A DNA stretch of 64,000 nucleotides from Proluteimonas luteida (GTDB lineage Bacteria > Pseudomonadota > Gammaproteobacteria > Xanthomonadales > Xanthomonadaceae). Each line of letters opens with the position of its first letter. The first letter of the stretch is position 1. Of this stretch, positions 47,332 through 56,268 are shown piece after piece. The position numbers and the translations under genes are program-made. The stretch covers positions 62,001 to 126,000 of the forward strand of contig NZ_JAIWPT010000004.1 of assembly GCF_021191695.1 (NCBI RefSeq). The letters run 5' to 3'. A model generated the notes under the pieces. The model had not been told where the DNA came from. It did not search any database and worked only from the letters and a program-made list of their open reading frames with translations.

Positions 47332-47997
47332 ATGAAGAAAGACCTCGAGACCCTGCTGCAACGCAACCGCGAGTGGTCCGACCGCGTACGCCACGAAGAC
47401 CCGACCTTCTTCGACCGCCTGTCGCGCCAGCAGTCGCCGAAGTACCTGTGGATCGGCTGCTCCGACTCGCGCGTGCCCGCCAACCAGATCATCGGGATGG
47501 ACCCGGGCGAGGTGTTCGTGCACCGCAACGTCGCCAACCTGGTCATCCATACCGACCTCAACGCACTCAGCGCGATCCAGTTCGCGGTCGACCTGCTGAA
47601 GGTCGAGGACATCCTCGTCGTCGGCCACTACGGCTGCAGCGGCGTGCATGCCAGCCTCACCGACACCCGCGTCGGCCTGGCCGACAACTGGCTGCGGCAT
47701 GTCGGCGACATCGCCACCAAGCACGCGGAATACCTCGCGCGCGTGCCCACCGAGAACCTGCGTCACGCGCGGTTGTGCGAGCTCAACGTCATCGAGCAGG
47801 TCGCCAACGTCTGCCGTACGACCGTCGTGCAGGACGCCTGGGCCCGCGGCCAGAAGCTTGGCGTGCACGGCTGGGTCTACAGCCTGCGCGACGGCCGGGT
47901 GCGGCCGATGGCGATCGACATCTTCAGCGCCGACGACGTGGAGCCGGCCTATCAGGCCGCGATCGCCGGCATGCCGACCACCCAGCCGCGCGACTGA
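47332..47997 (+). CDS. can: Beta-class carbonic anhydrase
   Basis: A 221-residue zinc enzyme interconverting CO2 and bicarbonate. The ligands are all present: C43 and the D45-R47 dyad (WIGCSDSRVPA), H99 and C102 (VVGHYGCSGVHA). Length and the motif FVHRNVANLVI match E. coli Can. The ATG at 47332 follows AATAATGCCCGC, a pattern resembling the -10/start regions of other genes here. The next gene (ridA-type) starts 16 bases after the stop. It may therefore supply CO2/bicarbonate balance alongside the decarboxylating kynurenine pathway, though that link is speculative. Confidence 0.95.
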   Translation: MKKDLETLLQRNREWSDRVRHEDPTFFDRLSRQQSPKYLWIGCSDSRVPANQIIGMDPGEVFVHRNVANLVIHTDLNALSAIQFAVDLLKVEDILVVGHYGCSGVHASLTDTRVGLADNWLRHVGDIATKHAEYLARVPTENLRHARLCELNVIEQVANVCRTTVVQDAWARGQKLGVHGWVYSLRDGRVRPMAIDIFSADDVEPAYQAAIAGMPTTQPRD

Positions 47998-48013
47998 GCC
48001 ACGGGAGGCCGCG

Positions 48014-48736
48014 ATGTCCGACGCGATCCAGACCGGCACCGCCCCGCCACCCGTCGGCAGCTACCCGCACGCGCGTCGCGTCGGCGAACTGCTGTTGCTG
48101 TCGGGCATCGGGCCGCGCGACCCGGCGACCGGTACCGTTCCGGGCAACGTCGCCGATGCCGACGGCGCGCTGATCGCCTACGACATCGTCGCCCAGACCC
48201 GTGCCGTGTTCGCCAACGTCCGTGCCGTGCTCGAGGCCAGCGGCGCGCGCTGGGAGGATCTCGTCGACGTGACCGTCTACCTGACCGACATGGCCGGCGA
48301 CTTCGCCGCCTACAACGCGGTGTGGGCCGAACACTTCCCCGACCCCGCGACCGCACCCTGCCGCACCACGCTGGGCGTCACCGCGCTGCCGACGCCGATC
48401 GCGATCGAGCTCAAATGCATAGCGACCACCGGTCGCCAACCGACCCCCCTCTCCCGCGCTGCGGGAGAGGGGGGAACCGTCGGCAACGCCGACGGTGGGG
48501 TGAGGGCAACCCCCCATGCGCCCGTTCCTGACGACGGCGACCATCTCGCCACTGACGCGCCCCCATCCGCCCTTACGTGCCGCTCCCGCGGCACGCCCTC
48601 CGGGCCGGCTTCGCCGTTCGCTCCGGCATCCTGCATTAGCAGTCTGGCACCTTCCCCCGCGGGCGGGGGAAGGGAAACATCTGCGACACCGACGCAGTCC
48701 GCCCGCTCCGCGGGCCAGCCGGAGACCCCGCGATGA
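48014..48736 (+). CDS. RidA/YjgF-family protein (likely 2-aminomuconate deaminase) with repeat-derived C-terminal extension
   Basis: Residues 1-140 form a complete RidA domain ([21 protein letters not shown]; key arginine R117 in [17 protein letters not shown] at the end). RidA-type enzymes hydrolyse imine/enamine intermediates, and in kynurenine gene clusters they act as 2-aminomuconate deaminase. Families of this type normally end near residue 130-145. Here the frame stays open for another 100 residues of low-complexity sequence ([11 protein letters not shown]...), encoded by a dispersed two-hairpin repeat (48446-48509) and a second palindrome. The stop overlaps the haao start as ATGA. The ATG at 48014 has GGGAGG upstream. 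Confidence 0.85.
   Translation: MSDAIQTGTAPPPVGSYPHARRVGELLLLSGIGPRDPATGTVPGNVADADGALIAYDIVAQTRAVFANVRAVLEASGARWEDLVDVTVYLTDMAGDFAAYNAVWAEHFPDPATAPCRTTLGVTALPTPIAIELKCIATTGRQPTPLSRAAGEGGTVGNADGGVRATPHAPVPDDGDHLATDAPPSALTCRSRGTPSGPASPFAPASCISSLAPSPAGGGRETSATPTQSARSAGQPETPR
48446..48509. repeat. Dispersed two-hairpin repeat, copy A (inside the ridA frame)
   Basis: This copy has CTCCCGCGCTGCGGGAG, then GGGGGAACCG, then CCGTCGGC-AAC-GCCGACGG, then TGGGGTGAGGGCAA. It shares its fixed parts with copy B at 63255-63317. A further palindrome CTTCCCCCGCGGGCGGGGGAAG lies nearby at about 48652-48673. Confidence 0.75.
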
Positions 48737-49281
48737 TTCCCGCACCGCTGAACTTCCAGAAGTGGATCGACGAACACCGGCACCTGCTCAAGCCGCCGGT
48801 CGGCAACAAGTGCATCTACGACGGCGACTTCATCGTGATGGTGGTCGGTGGTCCGAATGCGCGCACCGACTACCACTGGGACGAAGGTCCGGAATGGTTC
48901 TACCAGCTGGAAGGCGAGATGGTGCTGCGCATCCAGGAGGACGGCCGCCCGCGCGACATCCCGATCCGCGCCGGCGAGACCTTCCTGCTGCCGCCGCGCG
49001 TGCCGCATTCGCCGCAGCGCGGGCCCGACTCGATCGGCCTGGTCGTCGAACGCAAGCGCCTGCCGCACGAGGACGATGGCCTGCTTTGGTTCTGCGAGCG
49101 CTGCAACCACAAGCTGTTCGAGCAGTATTTCCACCTGCACGACATCGAACAGGACTTCCCGCCGGTGTTCGACCGCTTCTACGGCTCGGTCGAGCACCGC
49201 ACCTGTACCGCCTGCGGCCACGTCAATCCGCGCCCGGCCCGCTACGACGCCGATCCGGACTCGCTGGCCGACATCACCTGA
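48733..49281 (+). CDS. nbaC: 3-hydroxyanthranilate 3,4-dioxygenase
   Basis: A 182-residue cupin dioxygenase that opens the ring of 3-hydroxyanthranilate to 2-amino-3-carboxymuconate semialdehyde. Catalytic iron ligands H48, E54 ([16 protein letters not shown]) and H92 (PPRVPHSP) are visible. A second rubredoxin-like iron site is formed by C121-C124 (WFCERCNHK) and C158-C161 ([10 protein letters not shown]), as in the bacterial enzyme. Length matches the family (about 174-190). The ATG at 48733 overlaps the stop of the ridA-type gene. It belongs to the kynurenine degradation set that continues after the toxin-antitoxin pair. Confidence 0.96.
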   Translation: MIPAPLNFQKWIDEHRHLLKPPVGNKCIYDGDFIVMVVGGPNARTDYHWDEGPEWFYQLEGEMVLRIQEDGRPRDIPIRAGETFLLPPRVPHSPQRGPDSIGLVVERKRLPHEDDGLLWFCERCNHKLFEQYFHLHDIEQDFPPVFDRFYGSVEHRTCTACGHVNPRPARYDADPDSLADIT

Positions 49282-49604
49282 GGGCTTCCGATGCTGGTGT
49301 TGCGACACGCATCAGATGTCGCAGGCTCGGCGCAGCCTTCGGATCACAGCGCAATGCGCAGTCCGCCGCCAGGACTGGCCGTCCTGGCAAGGGCTGCAAC
49401 GCGGCGACGCGAGTCGAGGGCAAGCACAGACCGGTATTCGATGCGTGTCGCGACACTCGGGCCGGAAGTGCAGACTGGCTGCGCAGCATCGAGCGGAAGA
49501 CTCCGGAGATGCCCGAAATCGCACCCACGCCGTGTCCTTCTGTCCCCGCAAGGCCAGCCGAGTAGAATCCATGCAGGATCCGCCCTCGCACAGGAGCCAT
49601 GCAG
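49282..49604 (+). other. Intergenic stretch between haao and the toxin-antitoxin pair
   Basis: About 323 bases without a convincing gene, inside what would otherwise be a compact operon. A -10-like TAGAAT lies at about 49564-49569, some 36 bases ahead of the antitoxin ATG, so the inserted module probably has its own promoter. GGACTGGCCGTCC near 49373 is a small palindrome. No family resemblance was seen in any frame. Confidence 0.5.
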
Positions 49605-49811
49605 ATGAACCAGCCCGACACGCTTGCCCGCACCCCCAAGTCGGTCCTGCTCGATGCGATCGAGGCCCAGCCCGAAGATGCCAGCTACGAGGAAATCCTG
49701 CGGGAACTGGCCTTCGAGCGGATGCTCGAACGCGGCCTCTCCGATGTGCGCGCGGGACGCACGGTCGGCCATGCTGAGGTGCTGGAGAGAATCCGTTCGT
49801 GGCGAAGCTGA
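49605..49811 (+). CDS. Antitoxin of a ParE/RelE-type toxin-antitoxin pair
   Basis: A 68-residue acidic helical protein (MNQPDTLARTPKSVLLDAIEAQPEDASYEEILRELAFERMLERGLSDVRAG...). The EILRELAFERMLERGLSDVRAGRTVGHAEVLERI region is the usual C-terminal part of small addiction-module antitoxins. It wraps the toxin and, as a complex, represses its own promoter. The ATG at 49605 is chosen because AGGAG lies 8 bases upstream; an ATG at 49599 is too close to that site. The toxin gene starts 13 bases before its stop. Confidence 0.8.
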   Translation: MNQPDTLARTPKSVLLDAIEAQPEDASYEEILRELAFERMLERGLSDVRAGRTVGHAEVLERIRSWRS

Positions 49812-50098
49812 ACTGGTCGGCTGAGGCGCTGGCATGGCTGGAGGATATCCATGGCCATATTGCAGTGGACAATCCCGCCGCGGCAATCAAGGTGGTGGAC
49901 GGCATTGTCCAGCGCGCCGAGCAACTGCAGCAGTTCCCCGACATGGGCTCGCGCCTGCGCGCGGAGGCCGAAGGCGAGATTCGCATGCTCCTCTATGGGC
50001 ACTACCGCATCGCCTACCTGCACGCCGTGGATGACGACACACTGCATATCCTCGGCGTCTTCCATGGCGCCCTCGATATCGACCGTTACGTCCCCTGA
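49799..50098 (+). CDS. ParE/RelE-superfamily toxin
   Basis: A 99-residue basic toxin with the ParE-like layout: N-terminal strand and helix pair (LNWSAEALAWLEDIHGHIAVDNPAAAIKVVDGIVQRAEQL), then FPDMGSRLRAEAEGEIRMLLYGHYRIAYLHAVDDDTLHILGVFHG. The pattern FP-x-GS/R, then YRIAY, then ILGVFHGA is typical of ParE gyrase poisons rather than RelE ribonucleases, but this is not certain. The start is GTG at 49799, overlapping the antitoxin gene by 13 bases. The stop lies only 15 bases ahead of the acmsd gene, so transcription from the module must run into the kynurenine genes. Confidence 0.85.
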   Translation: MAKLNWSAEALAWLEDIHGHIAVDNPAAAIKVVDGIVQRAEQLQQFPDMGSRLRAEAEGEIRMLLYGHYRIAYLHAVDDDTLHILGVFHGALDIDRYVP

Positions 50099-50113
50099 CC
50101 ACCGGGTCCTCCG

Positions 50114-51124
50114 ATGCTCAAGATCGACATCCACGCCCATATCCTGCCGCGCGACTGGCCGGACCTGGCGGCGAAGTACGGCGAGATGCGCTTCCCGGTG
50201 ATCCACCACACCGAGGATGGCCGCCACCGCATCTACAAGGACGGCCGCTTCTTCCGCGAGATCTGGTCGCGGACCTGGGATCCGCAGGAACGCATCGACG
50301 ACTACGCGCGTTTCGGCGTGCAGGTCCAGGTCATCAGCACGGTGCCGGTGATGTTCAGCTACTGGGCACGACCGCAGCATGCGCTGGAACTGCACCAGTC
50401 GCTCAACGACCACATGGCCGCCATCGTGGCAGACCATCCTCGGCACTACGCCGGCATCGGCACGGTGCCGCTGCAATCGCCGAGGCTGGCGGTGCAGGAG
50501 CTGGAGCGCTGCGTCGACGAGCTCGGGCTCCAGGGCGTGCAGATCGGCAGCCACGTCGGTGACTGGAACCTCGACGCACCGGAGCTGTTCCCGTTCTTCG
50601 AGGCCGCCGCGGACCTGGGCGCGGCGATCCTCGTGCATCCCTGGGACATGATGGGCAGCGAATCGATGCCCAGGTACTGGCTGCCGTGGCTGGTCGGCAT
50701 GCCGGCCGAGCAGTCGCGCGCGGCCTGTTGCCTGATCTTCGGCGGCGTGCTGCAGCGCCTGCCGAAACTGAAGGTCTGCCTGGCCCATGGCGGCGGCAGC
50801 TTCCCCTACACCATCGGCCGCATCGAGCACGGCTTCAACATGCGCCCGGACCTGGTCGCGACCGACAATCCGCACAATCCGCGCGACTACCTCAAGCGGC
50901 TGTACTTCGATTCCTGGGTCGCCGACCCGCGCGCGCTCGAGTACCTGCTCGACACCTGCGGCGTCGACCGGGTGATGCTCGGCACCGACTATCCCTTCCC
51001 GCTTGGCGAACAACATCCGGGCGCCGGCATCGAGGCGATCGCGCTCGACGATGCCGCACGCGCCCGCATCTACCACGGCACCGCGCTGGAGTGGCTGGGC
51101 CTGCCCGCCTCGCGCTTCGCGTGA
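50114..51124 (+). CDS. nbaD: 2-amino-3-carboxymuconate-6-semialdehyde decarboxylase
   Basis: A 336-residue amidohydrolase-fold decarboxylase acting after the 3-hydroxyanthranilate dioxygenase, giving 2-aminomuconate semialdehyde. The N-terminal zinc pair H7-x-H9 (KIDIHAHILP) is clear. Other zinc/catalytic residues are in ILVHPWDMMG, CLAHGGGSFPYTIGRIEHGF and LGTDYPFPLGEQHPG. Length and the phrase FREIWSRTWDPQERIDDYARFGVQVQVISTVPVMFSYWA match ACMSD. The ATG at 50114 lies 15 bases after the toxin stop. The next enzyme for this branch (aminomuconate semialdehyde dehydrogenase) is not in the window. Confidence 0.95.
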   Translation: MLKIDIHAHILPRDWPDLAAKYGEMRFPVIHHTEDGRHRIYKDGRFFREIWSRTWDPQERIDDYARFGVQVQVISTVPVMFSYWARPQHALELHQSLNDHMAAIVADHPRHYAGIGTVPLQSPRLAVQELERCVDELGLQGVQIGSHVGDWNLDAPELFPFFEAAADLGAAILVHPWDMMGSESMPRYWLPWLVGMPAEQSRAACCLIFGGVLQRLPKLKVCLAHGGGSFPYTIGRIEHGFNMRPDLVATDNPHNPRDYLKRLYFDSWVADPRALEYLLDTCGVDRVMLGTDYPFPLGEQHPGAGIEAIALDDAARARIYHGTALEWLGLPASRFA

Positions 51125-51236
51125 TGCCGTGCCACGGCAGGCGCGCCGCGGGCGTCCGCACCATGGACAATGGCACCGTGGCGGGCATCCCAGCGCGTCG
51201 CGATGCCCGCCACAGCGCGCAATGACGAGTACCCGA

Positions 51237-52520
51237 ATGACCGACCCGCTTTCCGACCTGTTCTCCGATGACCATGCGCGGCAGCAGGACGCCGCCGACC
51301 CGCTGCGCGCGTTCCGCGACGCGTTCCTGATCCCGCGCTTCGGCGACGTGGAGCAGGCCTACTTCGTCGGCAACTCGCTGGGCCTGCAGCCGCGCGGCGC
51401 CCGCGCCCAGGTCGAGGACGTGCTCGACAAGTGGGCGATGGAAGCCGTCGAGGGCCATTTCCGCGGCAATTCGCAGTGGATGACCTACCACGCCCTGGTC
51501 GGCGAACAGCTCGCCGAGGTGGTCGGCGCCGAACCGTCGGAAGTGGTGGCGATGAACTCGCTGACCGCCAACCTGCACCTGCTGATGGTCAGCTTCTACC
51601 GGCCCACGCGCGAACGCCCGGCGATCCTGATGGAGGCCGGTGCGTTTCCGTCGGACCGCTACGCCCTCGAATCGCAGCTGCGCTTCCACGGTTTCGACCC
51701 GGCGACCGACCTGATCGAGCTCGAACCCGACGCGCCCGGCGGGCTGTTCTCGATGGCGGCGATCGAGGCCGCGATCGCCATGCACGGCCCGCGCCTGGCG
51801 CTGGTGCTGTGGCCCGGCGTGCAGTACCGCACCGGCCAGGCGTTCGATCTGGCCGAGATCACCCGGCTCGGCCATGCCGCCGGTGCAGTGGTCGGCTTCG
51901 ACCTGGCGCACGCGGCCGGCAACCTGCCGCTGCGACTGCACGACAGCGGCGCCGATTTCGCGGTCTGGTGCCACTACAAGTACCTCAACGCGGGGCCGGG
52001 TGCGGTGGCCGGCGCGTTCGTGCACGCGCGCCACGCGCATACCGACCGCCCGCGCTTCGCCGGCTGGTGGGGCCACGACGCGGCCACGCGCTTCCAGATG
52101 GGCCCGCACTTCCAGCCCACGCCCGGCGCCGAGGGCTGGCAGCTGAGCAATCCGCCGATCCTCGGCCTCGCGCCGCTGCGCGCCTCGCTGGACCTGTTCG
52201 CGCAGGCGGGCATGCCGGCGCTGCGGCGCAAGTCGGAAATCCTGACCGGCTATCTCGAAACGCTGATCCATGCGCAGCTGGACGACGTGCTCGACATCGT
52301 CACCCCGGACGAACCGGCACGCCGCGGCGCCCAGCTGTCGCTGCGCGTGCGCGGCGGCCGCGAGCAGGGCCGTGCGCTGTTCGAGTCGCTGGCCGCGCAG
52401 GGCGTGCTCGGCGACTGGCGCGAGCCCGACGTGATCCGCATCTCGCCGGCGCCGCTGTACAACACCCATGCCGACATCCTGCGCTTCGTCCGCGCGGTCC
52501 TGCACTGGCGGCAGGCATGA
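51237..52520 (+). CDS. kynU: Kynureninase
   Basis: A 427-residue PLP enzyme that cleaves kynurenine or 3-hydroxykynurenine to (3-hydroxy)anthranilate and alanine. The PLP lysine is K248 in VWCHYKYLNAGPG. FDLAHAAGN contains the aspartate that binds the PLP nitrogen, and YFVGNSLGLQPRGA is the typical N-terminal substrate loop. An in-frame ATG at 51222 (MTSTR added) is an alternative; 51237 fits the usual short N-terminus better. The gap from acmsd is about 110 bases, and kmo begins 37 bases after the stop. The two enzymes feed 3-hydroxyanthranilate to the dioxygenase encoded upstream. Confidence 0.96.
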   Translation: MTDPLSDLFSDDHARQQDAADPLRAFRDAFLIPRFGDVEQAYFVGNSLGLQPRGARAQVEDVLDKWAMEAVEGHFRGNSQWMTYHALVGEQLAEVVGAEPSEVVAMNSLTANLHLLMVSFYRPTRERPAILMEAGAFPSDRYALESQLRFHGFDPATDLIELEPDAPGGLFSMAAIEAAIAMHGPRLALVLWPGVQYRTGQAFDLAEITRLGHAAGAVVGFDLAHAAGNLPLRLHDSGADFAVWCHYKYLNAGPGAVAGAFVHARHAHTDRPRFAGWWGHDAATRFQMGPHFQPTPGAEGWQLSNPPILGLAPLRASLDLFAQAGMPALRRKSEILTGYLETLIHAQLDDVLDIVTPDEPARRGAQLSLRVRGGREQGRALFESLAAQGVLGDWREPDVIRISPAPLYNTHADILRFVRAVLHWRQA

Positions 52521-52557
52521 ATCCCGCGTCCGAAGCCTTCGGCGGGGCGCCGCGCTG

Positions 52558-53916
52558 ATGGCCACGCGCCACGTCACGATCATCGGCGCCGGCCTGGCCG
52601 GCGCGCTGCAGGCGATCCTGCTGGCCCAGCGCGGCTGGCAGGTCGACGTGTTCGAACGCCGCGGCGACCCGCGCCGGTTCGGCTATGCCGGCGGGCGCTC
52701 GATCAACCTCGCGCTGGCCGAGCGCGGGCTGCATGCGCTGCGCCAGGCCGGTGTCGACGGCAACGTGCTGCAGCAGGCGGTGATGATGCGCGGCCGCATG
52801 GTGCATCCGCTCGGCGGCGAACCGCAGTTGCAGCGCTACGGGCGCGACGACAGCGAGGTGATCTGGTCGATCAACCGCGGCGACCTCAACGTGGTGATGC
52901 TCGACGCCGCCGAGGCCGCCGGCGTGCGCCTGCATTTCGACCGCCGGCTGGACCGCGTGGACTTCGCCGCGTCCACCCTCTGGCTGCGCGGCGACCTGGC
53001 CGAACACGAGCACCGCTTCGCGCTGCTGATCGGCGCCGACGGCGCGGGCTCGACGCTGCGCGCGCAGATGCTGCAGCGCGCCGACCTCGGTGAGCGCACC
53101 GACTGGCTCGACCATGGCTACAAGGAGCTGGAGATCCCGCCCGGCTACGACGGCGGGTTCCAGATCGAACCCAATGCCCTGCACATCTGGCCGCGCGGCC
53201 ACTACATGTGCATCGCCCTGCCCAACGACGAGCGCACCTTCACGGTGACGCTGTTCATGCCGCACGAAGGGCCGTATCCGAGCTTCGAAACCATCACCGA
53301 GGGCGCCCAGGCGCTGGCCTTCTTCCAGCGCGACTTCCCCGATGCAGTGCCGCTGATTCCCGACCTGGCCCGGGATTTCGACGACAACCCGGTCGGCCTG
53401 CTGGCCACGCTGTACCTCGAGCGCTGGCACCTCGGCGGGCAGGCGGTGCTGATCGGCGATGCCGCGCACGCCATGGTGCCGTTCCACGGCCAGGGCATGA
53501 ACTGCGCGTTCGAGGACTGCGTGGCGCTGGCCAACCACCTGTGCGCGGGCGGCGACAGCGCGGCCGCATTCGCCGCCTTCGAGGCCGAGCGCAAGCCCAA
53601 CGCCCGCGCGATCCAGCAGATGGCGCTGGAGAACTACCACGAGATGCGCGACCGGGTCGACGATCCGGACTACCTGCTGCAGCGCGCGCTGGAACTGCAG
53701 CTGCAGGCGCGCCATCCGGACCGCTTCATCCCGCACTACGCGATGGTGACCTTCATGCGCATCCCCTATGCGACCGCCCTGCATCGCAGCGAACTGCAGC
53801 GCGACATCCTGCAGCGCGCGACTGCCGGCATCGACACCCTCGACGCGGTCGACTGGGCGGCGCTGGATCGCGACGTCCTCGCCACGCTGGAACCGCTGGC
53901 GGAGGCGCGCGCGTGA
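52558..53916 (+). CDS. kmo: Kynurenine 3-monooxygenase
   Basis: A 452-residue FAD-dependent aromatic hydroxylase producing 3-hydroxykynurenine from kynurenine with NADPH and O2. The FAD loop is VTIIGAGLAGALQAILLAQRG at the N-terminus. The DG-type motif LLIGADGAGSTLRAQM and the second FAD motif VLIGDAAHAMVPFHGQGMNCAFEDC are intact. RFGYAGGRSINLALAERG is typical of KMO. The C-terminal part follows the usual length without the membrane anchor found in mitochondria. The stop overlaps the GTG start of sbcB (GTGA). Tryptophan 2,3-dioxygenase and formamidase are not in the window. Confidence 0.96.
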   Translation: MATRHVTIIGAGLAGALQAILLAQRGWQVDVFERRGDPRRFGYAGGRSINLALAERGLHALRQAGVDGNVLQQAVMMRGRMVHPLGGEPQLQRYGRDDSEVIWSINRGDLNVVMLDAAEAAGVRLHFDRRLDRVDFAASTLWLRGDLAEHEHRFALLIGADGAGSTLRAQMLQRADLGERTDWLDHGYKELEIPPGYDGGFQIEPNALHIWPRGHYMCIALPNDERTFTVTLFMPHEGPYPSFETITEGAQALAFFQRDFPDAVPLIPDLARDFDDNPVGLLATLYLERWHLGGQAVLIGDAAHAMVPFHGQGMNCAFEDCVALANHLCAGGDSAAAFAAFEAERKPNARAIQQMALENYHEMRDRVDDPDYLLQRALELQLQARHPDRFIPHYAMVTFMRIPYATALHRSELQRDILQRATAGIDTLDAVDWAALDRDVLATLEPLAEARA

Positions 53917-55370
53917 GCGATACGTTCCTGTTCTACGACCTCGAAACCTTCGGCGCCGACCCGCGGCGCACGCGCATCGCCCAGTTCGCGGCGATCCGCA
54001 CCGATGCCGCGCTCAACGAGATCGAGGAACCGGTCGACCTGTTCGTGCGTCCGGCCGACGACCTGCTGCCCTCCCCGGTCGCCACCCTGATCACCGGCAT
54101 CACCCCGCAGGCCGCGCTGCGTGACGGCATCACCGAGGCCGACGCGTTCTCGCGCATCGTCGACGAGATGGCCCGGCCGAAAACCTGCACGCTGGGCTAC
54201 AACTCGCTGCGCTTCGACGACGAATTCATCCGCTTCGGCCTGTTCCGCAATTTCCACGATCCCTACGAGCGCGAATGGCGCGGCGGCAATTCGCGCTGGG
54301 ACCTGCTCGACGTGATGCGGCTGGCGCACGCCCTGCGTCCCGACGGCCTGGTCTGGCCGCAACGCGAGGACGGCGCGACCTCGTTCAAGCTCGAGCACCT
54401 GGCCGAGGCCAACGGCGTGCGCCAGGGCGACGCCCACGAGGCACTGTCGGACGTGCGCGCACTGATCGGCATCGCCCGCCTGTTCCGCAATGCCCAGCCG
54501 CGGCTGTGGGACTACACCGCGAAGCTGCGCGACAAGCGCCACGCGTCGTCGATGCTCGACACCGTCGCGATGACGCCGGTGCTGCATGTCTCGCAGCGCT
54601 ATCCGGCCGCGCGCCTGTGCGCCGCGCCGGTGCTGCCGCTGGCGCGGCACCCGAAGATCGACAGCCGCGTGATCGTGTTCGACCTGGACGAGGACCCCGA
54701 CGCCCTGCTCGACCTCGACGCCGACGCGATCGCCGCGCGCCTGTTCGTGCGCAGCCAGGACCTGCCCGAGGGCGTGCGCCGGGTGCCGTTGAAGGAAGTG
54801 CACAGCAACCGCTGTCCGGCGCTGGTCGCCTGGGACCACCTGCGCGAGGCCGACCTGCAGCGCCTGTCGATCGATTCCGTCGCGACCGAGGCCCGCGCAG
54901 CGCGCCTGCGCGCCGCGGGACCGGCGCTGGCCGAGAAAATCCGCCGCGTCTACGCGCTGGAACGCGAGTACGCACCGTCCGATGTCGACGGCTCGCTGTA
55001 CGACGGCTTCATCGGCGACGGCGACCGCCGGCGCTGCGCCCAGGTCCGCGCGACCGCGCCGGCGCAGCTGGGCACGCGCGATTTCGGTTTCGCCGACCCA
55101 CGCCTGCCCGAACTGCTGTTCCGCTACCGCGCGCGCAACTGGCCCGACACGCTGACGCCAGACGAGCGCACGCGCTGGGACGACTACCGACGCGCGCGCC
55201 TGGCGCCGGGCACCACGCTGTCCGAGCTGGGCCTGGACGACTATTTCACGCAGATCGCGGCCTTGCGCCTCGACAATCCCGACGACCTCCACAAACGCGC
55301 GCTGCTCGACGCCCTCGGCGACTGGGGCCGCGACCTGCAGGCGCAGCTGACCGCCCCGACAACCGAATGA
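53913..55370 (+). CDS. sbcB: Exodeoxyribonuclease I
   Basis: A 485-residue 3'-5' single-strand DNA exonuclease that processes recombination and repair ends. The DEDDh catalytic acids are visible: D and E in FLFYDLETFGADPR, D in LGYNSLRFDDEFIRFGLFRN, and H/D in GDAHEALSDVRALIGIA. The SH3-like and C-terminal helical domains follow (KLRDKRHASSMLDTVAMTPVLHVS; LLFRYRARNWPDTLTPDE). Length is close to E. coli ExoI (475). It starts with GTG at 53913, overlapping the kmo stop, with GGAGG upstream. It has no evident link to kynurenine metabolism beyond sharing the transcript. Confidence 0.95.
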   Translation: MSDTFLFYDLETFGADPRRTRIAQFAAIRTDAALNEIEEPVDLFVRPADDLLPSPVATLITGITPQAALRDGITEADAFSRIVDEMARPKTCTLGYNSLRFDDEFIRFGLFRNFHDPYEREWRGGNSRWDLLDVMRLAHALRPDGLVWPQREDGATSFKLEHLAEANGVRQGDAHEALSDVRALIGIARLFRNAQPRLWDYTAKLRDKRHASSMLDTVAMTPVLHVSQRYPAARLCAAPVLPLARHPKIDSRVIVFDLDEDPDALLDLDADAIAARLFVRSQDLPEGVRRVPLKEVHSNRCPALVAWDHLREADLQRLSIDSVATEARAARLRAAGPALAEKIRRVYALEREYAPSDVDGSLYDGFIGDGDRRRCAQVRATAPAQLGTRDFGFADPRLPELLFRYRARNWPDTLTPDERTRWDDYRRARLAPGTTLSELGLDDYFTQIAALRLDNPDDLHKRALLDALGDWGRDLQAQLTAPTTE

Positions 55371-56053
55371 CCACCTATTTCAGCGACAAGAGCTTCAAAT
55401 TCCTGCGCGGGCTGGCCCGCAACAACGACAAGACCTGGTTCGCCGCGCACAAGGCCGACTACGAAGCACACGTGCGCCAGCCGTTCCTGCAACTGATCAC
55501 CGACCTGCAGCCCGACCTCGCGGCTGTCAGCGGACACTTCCGCGCCGACCCACGCACCCAGGGCGGCTCGCTGTTCCGCATCTACCGCGACGCGCGCTTC
55601 TCCAACGACAAGTCGCCGTACAAGTCCTGGCAGGGCGCGCGGCTGTTCCACGAACGGCGCCGCGAGGTGCCGGCGCCCTCGTTCTACGTCCACCTGCAAC
55701 CGGGCGAAAGTTTCGTCGGCGCCGGGGTGTGGCATCCCGAACCGCCGACCCAGCGCCGGATCCGCCAGTTCATCGTCGACAACCCCGGCAGCTGGAAGGC
55801 CGCCGCGCACGACCCGAAACTGCGCCGCCGCTTCGAGTTCGAGACCAGCGAGATGCTGGTGCGCCCGCCGCGCGGCTTCCCGGCCGACTTCGAGTACATC
55901 GACGACCTCAAGCACAGGAACTGGGTGTTCTGGCGCACGCTCGGCGACGACACGATGACCGGGCCGCGACTGCGGCAGACCATCGCGAAAGACCTCGCAA
56001 CGCTGGGCCCGTTCGTCGACTACCTGTGCGCGGCGCTGGATCTGGAATTCTGA
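55367..56053 (+). CDS. DUF2461 family protein
   Basis: A 228-residue protein of the DUF2461 (TIGR02453) family. Hallmarks are the N-terminal FLRGLARNNDKTWFAAHKADYEAHVRQPF, the central DPRTQGGSLFRIYRDARFSNDKSPYKSWQGARLFH, and FYVHLQPGESFVGAGVWHPEPP. The family is widespread and has no established biochemical function. The ATG at 55367 overlaps the sbcB stop (ATGA), so it is the last gene of a run coupled from kmo onward. Confidence 0.9.
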   Translation: MTTYFSDKSFKFLRGLARNNDKTWFAAHKADYEAHVRQPFLQLITDLQPDLAAVSGHFRADPRTQGGSLFRIYRDARFSNDKSPYKSWQGARLFHERRREVPAPSFYVHLQPGESFVGAGVWHPEPPTQRRIRQFIVDNPGSWKAAAHDPKLRRRFEFETSEMLVRPPRGFPADFEYIDDLKHRNWVFWRTLGDDTMTGPRLRQTIAKDLATLGPFVDYLCAALDLEF

Positions 56054-56084
56054 GTTCGGATTCCTGACGACCGCAACAGGCCTG

Positions 56085-56268
56085 CTAGCCGTGCGCAGGC
56101 TTCGGGAACAGCGCCACCCCGGACAGCCCTTCGAAACGGGCATCGCAGGTCAGCAATTCCGCCCCCTGGTGTCGCGCTGTCGCATAGACGATGGCATCGG
56201 CGGCCGCCAGCTTGTGCTCGCGATGCAGGTCCGCGGCAAGCATCGACCACGCGCGGCGGCACTGCCAT
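56085..56268 (-). pseudogene. vapC toxin remnant (internal deletion)
   Basis: The vapB stop overlaps an ATG (TGATG) that opens MAVPPRVVDAC, the usual start of a PIN-domain toxin with its first catalytic Asp. After about 11 residues the sequence jumps, in another frame, to the C-terminal part of a PIN domain (EHKLAAADAIVYATARHQG then AELLTCDARFEGL) ending at a TAG at 56085-56087. About 65-80 codons, including the middle acidic residues, are missing. What remains cannot form an active nuclease. Confidence 0.75.

Noticed and set aside
51161..51181. GGACAATGGC near the kynureninase start as a third copy of the 22-bp repeat
   Set aside because: Only about ten bases match; within the noise for such GC-rich sequence and compatible with a -10-like motif.
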